A DNA stretch of 64,000 nucleotides from Dokdonia sp. Hel_I_53 (GTDB taxonomy: Bacteria; Bacteroidota; Bacteroidia; Flavobacteriales; Flavobacteriaceae). The stretch is from contig NZ_VISL01000001.1 in the NCBI RefSeq assembly GCF_007827465.1, positions 2,809,001 to 2,873,000 on the forward strand, in the 5' to 3' direction. The notes under the pieces are model-generated. The model worked only from the letters and a program-made list of their open reading frames with translations. It was not told the origin of the DNA and ran no database searches. Made by a program: the position numbers and the translations under genes. The first letter of the stretch is position 1, and each line of letters starts with the position of its first letter. Below, piece after piece: positions 44,766 through 52,989 of the stretch.

Positions 44766-45901
44766 TGCACATAGCCTTCCTTACTCCAGAATATCCACAT
44801 CCAGATCTTGCAAAAAGTGGTGGATTAGGAACAAGCATTAAGAATATAGCTACCGCGATGGCAGCAAGAGGATTACAAGTAAGTGTTATAGTTCCATATC
44901 AATCTAAGGATTTTACCTTTAAAGACGACGGCATTTCAATTTATGCTTTAGGAAAAAAAGAATATCTCTTTGCAAATTGGTATTTTTATAAAAAGTACAT
45001 TTCAAAAAAGATAGAGGAACTCTGCACGCAACATAACATCAACTTAATTGAAGGGCCAGATTGGACTGGAATAGGAACCTTTATTAAGTTCAAAGTACCT
45101 TATGTAGTAAGGCTTAATGGGAGTGATGCCTATTTTTGTCGTATGGATAGAAGGGTTCAAAAAAGGAAAAATTTTTTTTTAGAAAAGAAGAATTTGCAAA
45201 AAGCAAATGCAATTCTTTCTGCGAGTCAATATACTGCAGATATCACTGCTAAGATTTTTAAGTTGAAAAATAAAATTACAACCATACATAATGCAATAGA
45301 TGTGGAACATTTTGTTCCAAATCATTCAAAAACGAAAAATCAAATTTTGTATTTTGGGACGGTCATTAGAAAAAAGGGTGTTCTTGATATTGCACACGCT
45401 TTTAATCTCGTAATATTACAAAAACCAGACACGGAGCTACTTTTCTTAGGTAAGGACGTAATAGACATGCTTTTTTGTGTATCTACTATATCTCTTATTA
45501 AGGATATCTTAAGTCCTCAAGCACTGGAAAAGACAACTTTTGTAAATAATGTTCCTTATAAAGAGGTTCAGCAATATATCGCTCAGGCAGGTGTGGTTTG
45601 TTTACCCAGTTATGCTGAAGCATTTCCTATGACTTGGCTAGAGGCAATGAGTATGGAGAAGGCATTAGTTACGTCGGATATAGGTTGGGCACAAGAAATG
45701 GTGATACACGGTATAACAGGATTTATGGTAAACCCATCTCATCATACTGAGATGAGCGAGTATTTATTAAATTTTCTAAGAAACCCTGATTTAAAAAAAG
45801 AGCTGGGAAATGGTGCACGTGAAAGAGTTAAAAGTCACTTTTCAACTCAGGTTATTGTAGAAAAGAATATTGCATACTACAAAAAGCAAATAGGAGTATG
45901 A
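44765..45901 (+). CDS. Family 4 glycosyltransferase
   Basis: 378 residues: 'HIAFLTPEYPHPDLAKSGGLG' (glycogen-synthase-like Gly-rich start), 'NAIDVEHFVPNHS', 'ILYFGTVIRKKGVLDIAHAF' and 'CLPSYAEAFPMTWLEAMSME' (E-x7-E region, about 280-299). Starts with TAATG overlap and overlaps the next gene by 4 bases. Donor unknown. Confidence 0.93.
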   Translation: MHIAFLTPEYPHPDLAKSGGLGTSIKNIATAMAARGLQVSVIVPYQSKDFTFKDDGISIYALGKKEYLFANWYFYKKYISKKIEELCTQHNINLIEGPDWTGIGTFIKFKVPYVVRLNGSDAYFCRMDRRVQKRKNFFLEKKNLQKANAILSASQYTADITAKIFKLKNKITTIHNAIDVEHFVPNHSKTKNQILYFGTVIRKKGVLDIAHAFNLVILQKPDTELLFLGKDVIDMLFCVSTISLIKDILSPQALEKTTFVNNVPYKEVQQYIAQAGVVCLPSYAEAFPMTWLEAMSMEKALVTSDIGWAQEMVIHGITGFMVNPSHHTEMSEYLLNFLRNPDLKKELGNGARERVKSHFSTQVIVEKNIAYYKKQIGV

Positions 45902-47427
45902 TTTTTTTTTATCATAACGGGACTGAAACTACGCAAATTCTAGATGAACACGGTAAAGAATTACCCTTAACTAGAGAAAAATCAATTAGTTTTCAATTTT
46001 TTCTAATTGCATCCCAATATCCCGATAAAACAATTTTTTGGCTAGATGAATCTTTAAAAACTCAAGAAAAAATTATAAGAGAAAAACTACTCAAAACTTT
46101 TACTCGTAATACAATAATATGCAGCTTAGGCAATATTAAGAATCATTTTTTATACCCAGAAATAGGGTATGTTACAGATAGTCCATTTGCAGCTATTTCT
46201 ACAAACAATATTTATCCTACTTGGTTAATGTTGGGAACTGCTGGAATTGTCCATACAAGCATTATTAATAAATTTGATAGAAGGGATTATCAAAATACTA
46301 GTTTGGAATTTACATTGACATCGGTGGCTAAAATTGCACAAGAAAAAGGTCTTTTTTGCTATCATGTCCCAGATGATATCTTAACGGAACCAGCTAGCAA
46401 GAAATGTCAAAATGAGTTCTTTGACTTCGTTGTACAACATTATAAGAGAGTCTGGAGTTTTATCGCTCTGGTATTGATTTCTAAATACAACGGAGTTTTT
46501 CCTATTATCGCTTTCGCGAAAGCGCAATTAAAATCAAAGTTAAAAACTGGAAAAACACTAAATTTTCAGCATAGAACTAAGTTCTCTAATTACCACTTAA
46601 ATTACGATGTTGTCATTCCAACAATGGGCCGAAAGGAATATCTAAAAGATGTATTACTGGATTTATCCAACCAGTCGATACTTCCTGAAAAAGTTATTAT
46701 TGTCGAGCAAGATCTGTCCCTACAAGGTATGTCTGAACTTGATTACATTTCTAAACAAAGTTGGCCTTATAAAATAGATCACATTATAATAAATAAAGTA
46801 GGAGCGTGTAATGCTCGCAACATTGCATTAGAGAAGGTAAGTTCGGATTGGATTTTATTATTTGATGATGATGTGCATATTAATCCAGATTTTATAAATG
46901 GGGCGATTAAAGCTATAGAAGATACTAATGGTCTCGCATTTACATTTGCTTGTTTACAAAAAGGAGAACAAGAAGACAGAATGTGGTATTTACAATGGGG
47001 AAATTTTGGTTCAGGATGTAGTTTAGTTCATAAAAATATTGCTAGAAATCTACGTTTTGATAAAACTTTAGAGTACGGCTACGGAGAGGATTCGGATTAT
47101 GGTATGCAAATACGAAACGGAGGTTTTGATATTATTTATGTACCTAAAGTTCAAATTCAACATTTTAAAGCTCCTACAGGTGGCTTCAGGTTAATTTCAA
47201 AATTTCCTTGGAGCTTAGAATTAATTCAACCGAAACCTTCTCCATTTATTATGTATCAGCGAAAGAAAAATTATACAGTCGAACAGCTTAGGGGGTATAA
47301 GTTAGTATTATTCTTGAAGTTTTATAAAACTTATGGCTTTAAAAATCCTTATACATATTATCGCTATTTTAAAAAAGCTTGGAAAATAAGTGAAAAATGG
47401 TCAGAAAAACTTCCATTACATGGCTAA
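45898..47427 (+). CDS. Two-domain protein: unknown N-terminal domain plus GT2 glycosyltransferase
   Basis: 509 residues, long for a GT2. The GT-A domain is C-terminal (about 235-450): 'YDVVIPTMGRKEYLKDVLLD', 'VGACNARNIALEKVSSDWIL' and 'LFDDDVHINPDF', then 'YGYGEDSDYGMQIRNGGFDI'. The first about 220 residues (FYHNGTETTQILDEHG.., TIFWLDESLKTQEK..) match nothing I recognise. The two parts are joined by a segment with an in-frame palindromic repeat (IAFAKAQ, about 202-208). The N-terminal domain may bind acceptor or partner enzymes. It overlaps the next gene. Confidence 0.85.
   Translation: MIFFYHNGTETTQILDEHGKELPLTREKSISFQFFLIASQYPDKTIFWLDESLKTQEKIIREKLLKTFTRNTIICSLGNIKNHFLYPEIGYVTDSPFAAISTNNIYPTWLMLGTAGIVHTSIINKFDRRDYQNTSLEFTLTSVAKIAQEKGLFCYHVPDDILTEPASKKCQNEFFDFVVQHYKRVWSFIALVLISKYNGVFPIIAFAKAQLKSKLKTGKTLNFQHRTKFSNYHLNYDVVIPTMGRKEYLKDVLLDLSNQSILPEKVIIVEQDLSLQGMSELDYISKQSWPYKIDHIIINKVGACNARNIALEKVSSDWILLFDDDVHINPDFINGAIKAIEDTNGLAFTFACLQKGEQEDRMWYLQWGNFGSGCSLVHKNIARNLRFDKTLEYGYGEDSDYGMQIRNGGFDIIYVPKVQIQHFKAPTGGFRLISKFPWSLELIQPKPSPFIMYQRKKNYTVEQLRGYKLVLFLKFYKTYGFKNPYTYYRYFKKAWKISEKWSEKLPLHG
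46509..46524. repeat. Palindromic repeat, copy 7 (in coding sequence)
   Basis: Core in the linker between the two domains of 45898-47427, translated as AFAKA. Confidence 0.95.
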
Positions 47428-48424
47428 AAAATTCTCACTCATCATATGCACATATATGCGTCCAGAACCTTTGACTACCTTGCTGGACTCGGTTCAAGAG
47501 CAGACGGCCTACCCCGATGAGATACTAATCATAGATGGTAGTACTGATGATGAAACAGATATACGCTTTCGCGAAAGCGGAATAAAAAACCTTCAATACT
47601 TTAAAGTTTCCTCTAAGCATCGAGGGCTCACCAAACAGCGTAATTACGGAATTAATCGTGTAGAGACGTCCACAGATATTGTTTGTTTTCTAGACGATGA
47701 TACGATTTTAAAACCGACATATTTTGAGCGTATCTTGGATGTATACCATAAGTTTCCAGAAACAAAAGGAGTAGGGGGGTATATTACTAATGAGGTAGTA
47801 TGGGAAAAAGTAAAAAAGGAAGATGCAAAGGATATTAATCATTTTTATTATGATAACTACCGAAGAACCGAAGGTAGCCGATTCAAACTGAGAAGAAAAT
47901 TGGGACTAGCACCTAATACTGCTCCAGGCATACTACCAAAATTTGGACATGGAAGACCCACAAGTTTTTTGCCTCCTTCAGGCAAAATTTACGAAGTAAA
48001 ACAACTAATGGGTGGTGTATCTAGTTTCCCATTGCAGATTTTAAAGGAAAATAAATTTTCAGAATACTTCCAAGGGTATGGTCTTTATGAAGATGCTGAT
48101 TTTACTTTTCGAATATCAAAATTAGGATCTATGTATATTCATACAGGAGCAAAATTAGAGCACCATCATGCTTCCTCAGGAAGACCCAACCAATACAATT
48201 ATGGGAAGATGGTATCTAGAAATGGTTGGTATGTTTGGAAAACAATGTATCCTAATCCAGGCATGGATAATATTTTGAAATGGTATATTATTAGTGGGTT
48301 GCTAGCTATAATCCGTTTGACTAATGTTGTGACATCTTCCAGACGCCAAGAGGCACTGACAGAGTTTCTAGGAAGATTAGTTGGGCTTTTGAGTCTTATA
48401 TTTTATAAACCTAAATTTAAGTAA
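47420..48424 (+). CDS. Family 2 glycosyltransferase
   Basis: 334 residues from ATG 47420, which gives MAKKFSLIICTYMRPEPL, a normal GT2 start, and an 8-base overlap with the previous gene; an in-frame ATG at 47390 would add ten residues. 'EILIIDGSTDDETDIRFRES', 'GLTKQRNYGINRV' and 'IVCFLDDDTILKPTYF' (DxD, about 85-100). The palindromic repeat is read as RFRES directly after the nucleotide-binding strand, in a loop. Confidence 0.92.
   Translation: MAKKFSLIICTYMRPEPLTTLLDSVQEQTAYPDEILIIDGSTDDETDIRFRESGIKNLQYFKVSSKHRGLTKQRNYGINRVETSTDIVCFLDDDTILKPTYFERILDVYHKFPETKGVGGYITNEVVWEKVKKEDAKDINHFYYDNYRRTEGSRFKLRRKLGLAPNTAPGILPKFGHGRPTSFLPPSGKIYEVKQLMGGVSSFPLQILKENKFSEYFQGYGLYEDADFTFRISKLGSMYIHTGAKLEHHHASSGRPNQYNYGKMVSRNGWYVWKTMYPNPGMDNILKWYIISGLLAIIRLTNVVTSSRRQEALTEFLGRLVGLLSLIFYKPKFK
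47564..47579. repeat. Palindromic repeat, copy 8 (in coding sequence)
   Basis: Core inside the GT2 gene 47420-48424, translated as RFRES. Confidence 0.95.
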
Positions 48425-48431
48425 TCTAACT

Positions 48432-49541
48432 GTGAAATTTCTCGTAATCTCAGATGCGCATCTTATAGAGCAAGGAGGAAAAAAAGTAGCCTATGCTCCT
48501 TATGTAAAAGAGATGGATTTATGGATGCCACTTGTAGATCAAACGATATTTGTTTGTCCAAAAAGGATAGATGGAGATCTCTTGGCTCAGCCCTTTATAA
48601 TTCAAGATTTTGAACAGGTAGGTCTGCGGCGTCTAGAGTTTCACACACCATTGTATGCAATAATTTCCTTCATAACTCTTCCTTACCAAGCGCTTGTATT
48701 GTGGAATCAAATGCGTAAGGCAGACCATATACACCTTCGCTGCCCTGGAAACTTGGCATTGCTCGCTTGTTTTGTACAAATCCTTTTCCCGTGGAAAAAG
48801 AAAACCGGAAAGTATGCTGGAAATTGGAATCCAAGTTCAAAACAACCTTTTTCCTATAAAATACAAAAGTGGCTATTATCAAACACGTTCCTCACTAGAA
48901 ATATGAAAGTTCTTGTGTATGGGGAATGGGAAGGAATGACGAAAAATATAAAACCATTCTTTACTGCGACATATTATGCGAAAGAAGCTAGAGAATCAAT
49001 CAAAAGAGATTTTCAACCACCCTTGAGAGCAATCTTTGTGGGGACTATGTCAGAAAATAAACGACCTTATGAAACCGTTCAACTTGTTGAAAGGTTAAAC
49101 GATATGGGTCTTAAAATCTCCTTAGACATGTATGGTGAGGGCAACGAAATTGCTAGAATTAAAAGATATATACTAACACATAATCTTGAGCACTTGGTCA
49201 GAATTCATGGTAATCAACCAGAAGACATCATTAAAGAAGCTTATTTTAAAAGTGATATTTTAATATTACTTTCCAAAAGTGAAGGATGGCCAAAGGTAGT
49301 AGCAGAAGCTATGTATTGGGGAGTAATACCTATTGCAACATCAATATCTTCAGTACCGTGGATGTTAGGGTATGGAGAAAGAGGTGTCATTATTAATAAT
49401 ATAGATTTTATTAAAATGAACTGGATATCAAGTATACTCGATGATACAATCAAACTTTCAGAGATGAGTAAAAAAGCTCAAAAATGGTCTAGACAATACA
49501 CACTTGATGCTTTTCAGGAAAAGATCAAAAAAATTTTATAA
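48432..49541 (+). CDS. Family 4 glycosyltransferase, GTG start
   Basis: 369 residues. The start is GTG at 48432 ('MKFLVISDAHLIEQGGKKVA' begins the GT-B domain at once, so no later start fits). C-terminal half: 'RAIFVGTMSENKRPYETVQL', 'LDMYGEGNEIARIKRY' and 'LSKSEGWPKVVAEAMYWG' (E-x7-E region, about 277-294). The next gene begins at the base after the stop. Confidence 0.9.
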   Translation: MKFLVISDAHLIEQGGKKVAYAPYVKEMDLWMPLVDQTIFVCPKRIDGDLLAQPFIIQDFEQVGLRRLEFHTPLYAIISFITLPYQALVLWNQMRKADHIHLRCPGNLALLACFVQILFPWKKKTGKYAGNWNPSSKQPFSYKIQKWLLSNTFLTRNMKVLVYGEWEGMTKNIKPFFTATYYAKEARESIKRDFQPPLRAIFVGTMSENKRPYETVQLVERLNDMGLKISLDMYGEGNEIARIKRYILTHNLEHLVRIHGNQPEDIIKEAYFKSDILILLSKSEGWPKVVAEAMYWGVIPIATSISSVPWMLGYGERGVIINNIDFIKMNWISSILDDTIKLSEMSKKAQKWSRQYTLDAFQEKIKKIL

Positions 49542-50615
49542 ATGAGAGTTCTCCAGCTTATTGATACATTAGAGGCAGGTGGTGCAGAGCGTATGGCAGT
49601 AAATATTGCAAATGGTTTGTTGTCTCATAATGTAAACTCTTATATATGTGCGACAAGGCACGAAGGTCAATTAAAATCATCCTTAGCAAGCAGTGTTACA
49701 TATTTATTTTTAGAAAAAAAAAGTAAATGGGATATACGTGCGTATTTAAATTTTTTCAGGTGGATCAAGAGAGAAGAAATTGAAATAATCCACGCGCATT
49801 CTACCTCCATTTATTTAGCAGTCTTGGCTAAAATTAAAAATCCAAAACTTAAAATCATTTGGCACGATCATTACGGTTTGAGTGAGAAACTTCAAGAAAG
49901 ACCTAGAACTTTATTAAAATTTGTTTCTAAGTATTTTGATCAAGTTATAGCTGTAAATTTTGCTCTAGTCAATTGGTCTCGAGACATTTTGAGCGTTAAG
50001 AAAGTAGCATATATACCCAATTTTGCTAGTTTCTCTAATGATGAAATTAAAAAAACAAATCTCATGGGTATAGAGGGCAAAAGAGTGGTTTGCTTAGCAA
50101 ACTTAAGACCTCAAAAAAATCATATAGAACTTATTGAAGCTTTTAGACAGAGCATTGTTGAATTCTCAGACTGGACACTCCATCTAGTAGGTCAATCATT
50201 TGATGATCTATATGCCTTTTCTATTAATGAATATATTAATAACTATAAATTACAGAATAAAGTCTTTTTGTACGGGAGTTGTCAAGATGTCCAGAATATT
50301 TTAAATCAATCGGATATTGGAGTTTTAGTGTCTCATTCAGAAGGGCTTCCGGTATCCTTATTAGAGTATGGAAATGCCACTCTTCCTGCAATTGTAACTA
50401 ATGTTGGACAGTGTGCAGCGGTTGTAGACGAGAATGGTATTGTGATAGATAACGTTTCCCGAGAACTTAAAGAAGCATTACTTAAATATTACAATCTAAG
50501 TAATGAGGAAGCTAGTCTCGTAGGTAAACGCTTTCGCGAAAGCGTAAGAAAAAGTTATAGTAAGGAAGCTTTTTTTAAAAAATTAATCCCTATCTATAGA
50601 CGGTTATTATTTTAG
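49542..50615 (+). CDS. Family 4 glycosyltransferase
   Basis: 357 residues: 'VLQLIDTLEAGGAERMAVNI' (typical GT4 Gly-rich loop with AGGAER), 'IIWHDHYGL', 'VCLANLRPQKNHIELIEAF' and 'VSHSEGLPVSLLEYGNATLP' (about 264-283). The palindromic repeat near the C-terminus is read as KRFRESVRKS (about 328-337). Donor unknown. Confidence 0.93.
   Translation: MRVLQLIDTLEAGGAERMAVNIANGLLSHNVNSYICATRHEGQLKSSLASSVTYLFLEKKSKWDIRAYLNFFRWIKREEIEIIHAHSTSIYLAVLAKIKNPKLKIIWHDHYGLSEKLQERPRTLLKFVSKYFDQVIAVNFALVNWSRDILSVKKVAYIPNFASFSNDEIKKTNLMGIEGKRVVCLANLRPQKNHIELIEAFRQSIVEFSDWTLHLVGQSFDDLYAFSINEYINNYKLQNKVFLYGSCQDVQNILNQSDIGVLVSHSEGLPVSLLEYGNATLPAIVTNVGQCAAVVDENGIVIDNVSRELKEALLKYYNLSNEEASLVGKRFRESVRKSYSKEAFFKKLIPIYRRLLF
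50528..50545. repeat. Palindromic repeat, copy 9 (in coding sequence)
   Basis: 18-bp palindrome near the 3' end of 49542-50615, translated as RFRESV. Confidence 0.95.
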
Positions 50616-50619
50616 GCAA

Positions 50620-51981
50620 GTGATAGTATTAAAACAACAGCGCTACATATTATTTATGGTGACTCATATCATCATAGGGTTTTTGATCTATTTCTTTCGA
50701 TCGCTGTCTCTTGTTTATTTTACTGGAACTATCTTATATTTTGTTTACAATATTATTAAATCTGGCAACAAAAATAATGAAGCATTGATGGCTGCGGCCT
50801 ATATGACTGGAGGAGAGGTTTTTTTTAGAATGACACAAGCTGTACCTATTTATGAGGCTGGAAAATACTCTGTGATAGCATTCATGTTTATGGGACTTGT
50901 TTTTACAGGTACTAGTCGTAAGTCAGGAATATATTGGGTATATATTTTCTTACTGTTACCTAGTGTTTTGGTAGCAGCGATCACTCTAAACTTAGGAACT
51001 GATGTTAAAAATGCAATTTTCTTTAATTTGAGTGGTCCCATATGCCTAGGTCTTGCGGCACTCTACTGCATTGATAGAAAAATTACGTATAGACAGCTTT
51101 CTGATCTGACTAAATGGATTCTTCTTCCCGTTGTAGCGATGGCGATTTATATAACATTAGGAACTCCAGATTTGAGAGAATCGTTGAGTAGTACTGGCGC
51201 AAATTATGCGGCTACAGGTGGATTTGGACCTAATCAAGTTTCGACAGTTTTAGGATTGGGAATGTTTGCGGCTTTAGCACAGTTGGTTGTTCAAAGCAAA
51301 AGTCGAGTGCTATTTCTTATGCACCTCATAATCACAAGTTTTTTGTTATATAAGGGAATTATTACTTTTTCTAGAGGAGGTATTTTAACTGGATTTGTTA
51401 TAAGTGTAGCTTTCTTAATAATTTATTTTGTGGGCTCTAAAGGAAAGGCCCGTGGGCGTATGTTGGTCTATGTAATTTTACTGGTAGGTGTTCTTGTCGG
51501 TGTTATAGCTTATAGTTCGTTTCAAACAAATGGCCTTATAAATAAGAGGTATACAAACAGAGATGCTGCAGGACGCCTTAAGAGTGATATAACAACGGGT
51601 AGAGGAGAGCTATTAGAAACTGAGCTTTCTGCATTTTATGAAAACCCCTTAATAGGTGTAGGGGTAGGCAAGGTAAAAGAGGTAAGGGCAGAGGAAACAG
51701 GTACAATAGCGGCCTCTCACAATGAAATAAGTAGGCTTTTATCTGAACACGGAATATTAGGTGTTGTCATACTAGCTATCTTAAGTATTTATCCATTGAT
51801 TTACAGATCTCGCAACAGACGTAATTATCTATTTTATTCTGCATTAGGTTTCTGGTTTTTGACTATTAACCATTCTTCTATGCGTATTGCTGCTCCTGCT
51901 TTTATCTATGCTTTGTCTCTTTTAAATGTTGTCTATGAAAAGAAAAAATATCCTATACGTAGGCAACGCACTATCGTCTAG
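50620..51981 (+). CDS. O-antigen polymerase/ligase-family membrane protein (Wzy/WaaL type)
   Basis: 453 residues with about ten to twelve hydrophobic helices. The large loop before the last helices carries the Wzy_C-type motif: 'GRGELLETELSAFYENPLIG' and 'VGVGKVKEV' (about 328-356), then 'SHNEISRLLSEHGILG'. Start is GTG at 50620; an ATG 12 codons later would also serve. It could be the repeat-unit polymerase or a ligase; sequence does not tell which. With Wzm/Wzt present and no Wzx visible, a ligase or capping role deserves thought. It overlaps the next gene by about 50 bases. Confidence 0.88.
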   Translation: MIVLKQQRYILFMVTHIIIGFLIYFFRSLSLVYFTGTILYFVYNIIKSGNKNNEALMAAAYMTGGEVFFRMTQAVPIYEAGKYSVIAFMFMGLVFTGTSRKSGIYWVYIFLLLPSVLVAAITLNLGTDVKNAIFFNLSGPICLGLAALYCIDRKITYRQLSDLTKWILLPVVAMAIYITLGTPDLRESLSSTGANYAATGGFGPNQVSTVLGLGMFAALAQLVVQSKSRVLFLMHLIITSFLLYKGIITFSRGGILTGFVISVAFLIIYFVGSKGKARGRMLVYVILLVGVLVGVIAYSSFQTNGLINKRYTNRDAAGRLKSDITTGRGELLETELSAFYENPLIGVGVGKVKEVRAEETGTIAASHNEISRLLSEHGILGVVILAILSIYPLIYRSRNRRNYLFYSALGFWFLTINHSSMRIAAPAFIYALSLLNVVYEKKKYPIRRQRTIV

Positions 51982-52951
51982 TGGAAATACGTTGACACAT
52001 ATTGAATCCCTCAGTCAAGATCTACGGTTTGAGGGGTATAATGTAGTGGTAACTTCAAATAAAAAAAATAAAATTTTGAGAATGGTAGCTATGATTGTTA
52101 CTTTTTTTAGAGAGTACAATTCTGTTGACTACGTATTGATTGACACCTACAGCACGACCAATTTTTGGTATGCCGTTATAATTGGACATTTATGTCGAAT
52201 GTATAACAAATCGTACATCCCTATTTTACACGGAGGGAATTTACCCTCTCGGTTAGAGAAAAACTCAAAGGTGTCTAGAAAGTTTTTTGATGGTGCTCAT
52301 ATTAATGTTGCCCCAAGTGATTATTTACTTAACGCTTTCGTGAAAGCAAAATTCTTTAAGCTCATTAAAATACCTAATTCTATTAGGTTATCACTTTATC
52401 CATTTCACACACGCAAGATTTTAAGACCTAAGCTTTTGTGGGTTCGCTCCTTTACAGAGATTTACAACCCTATGATGGCTATTTATATTTTAGAAGAGTT
52501 ATTAAAAATATATCCAGAAGCTTCACTTTCAATGGTAGGTCCAGAAAAAGATGGTAGCTTAGAAAAATGTAAAGCCTATATAGCAGCTAAAAAATTACCG
52601 GTGAACTTTACGGGTAAACTGTCTAAGAAGGATTGGGTTTTACATTCCTTAAATTCTGATATTTTTATAAACACCACAAATTATGACAATACTCCTGTAA
52701 GTGTAATTGAGGCTATGGCGTTGGGACTGCCAATTGTTTCTACTAATGTAGGGGGTATTCCGTTTCTAATTAATAATAGTGAGGATGGGATACTTGTACC
52801 TCGAGATAATGTTATGGAGTTTAAAAAAAGTATTGAATTTCTTATCAAAAATCCAACTGATGCCTATGTAATAGCCAAAAAAGCTAGAAGTAAAGTGGAA
52901 GCTTATGATTGGGAGCGGGTAAAAGAATTATGGAACAGACTCCTCTACTAA
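51935..52951 (+). CDS. Family 4 glycosyltransferase
   Basis: 338 residues from ATG 51935 (MKRKNILYVGNALSSSGNTL); an in-frame ATG at 51926 adds three residues. Either start lies inside the upstream gene, an overlap of 47-56 bases. C-terminal half: 'PKLLWVRSFTEIYNPMMAIY', 'LSMVGPEKDGSLEKCKAYI' and 'YDNTPVSVIEAMALGLPIVS' (about 250-270). An imperfect copy of the palindrome (one mismatch, 52333-52347) is read as AFVKAK. It is the last transferase before the initiating enzyme. Confidence 0.92.
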   Translation: MKRKNILYVGNALSSSGNTLTHIESLSQDLRFEGYNVVVTSNKKNKILRMVAMIVTFFREYNSVDYVLIDTYSTTNFWYAVIIGHLCRMYNKSYIPILHGGNLPSRLEKNSKVSRKFFDGAHINVAPSDYLLNAFVKAKFFKLIKIPNSIRLSLYPFHTRKILRPKLLWVRSFTEIYNPMMAIYILEELLKIYPEASLSMVGPEKDGSLEKCKAYIAAKKLPVNFTGKLSKKDWVLHSLNSDIFINTTNYDNTPVSVIEAMALGLPIVSTNVGGIPFLINNSEDGILVPRDNVMEFKKSIEFLIKNPTDAYVIAKKARSKVEAYDWERVKELWNRLLY

Positions 52952-52989
52952 ATTTATGATATATTTACCCTAATTTACTTATCCCCCTT

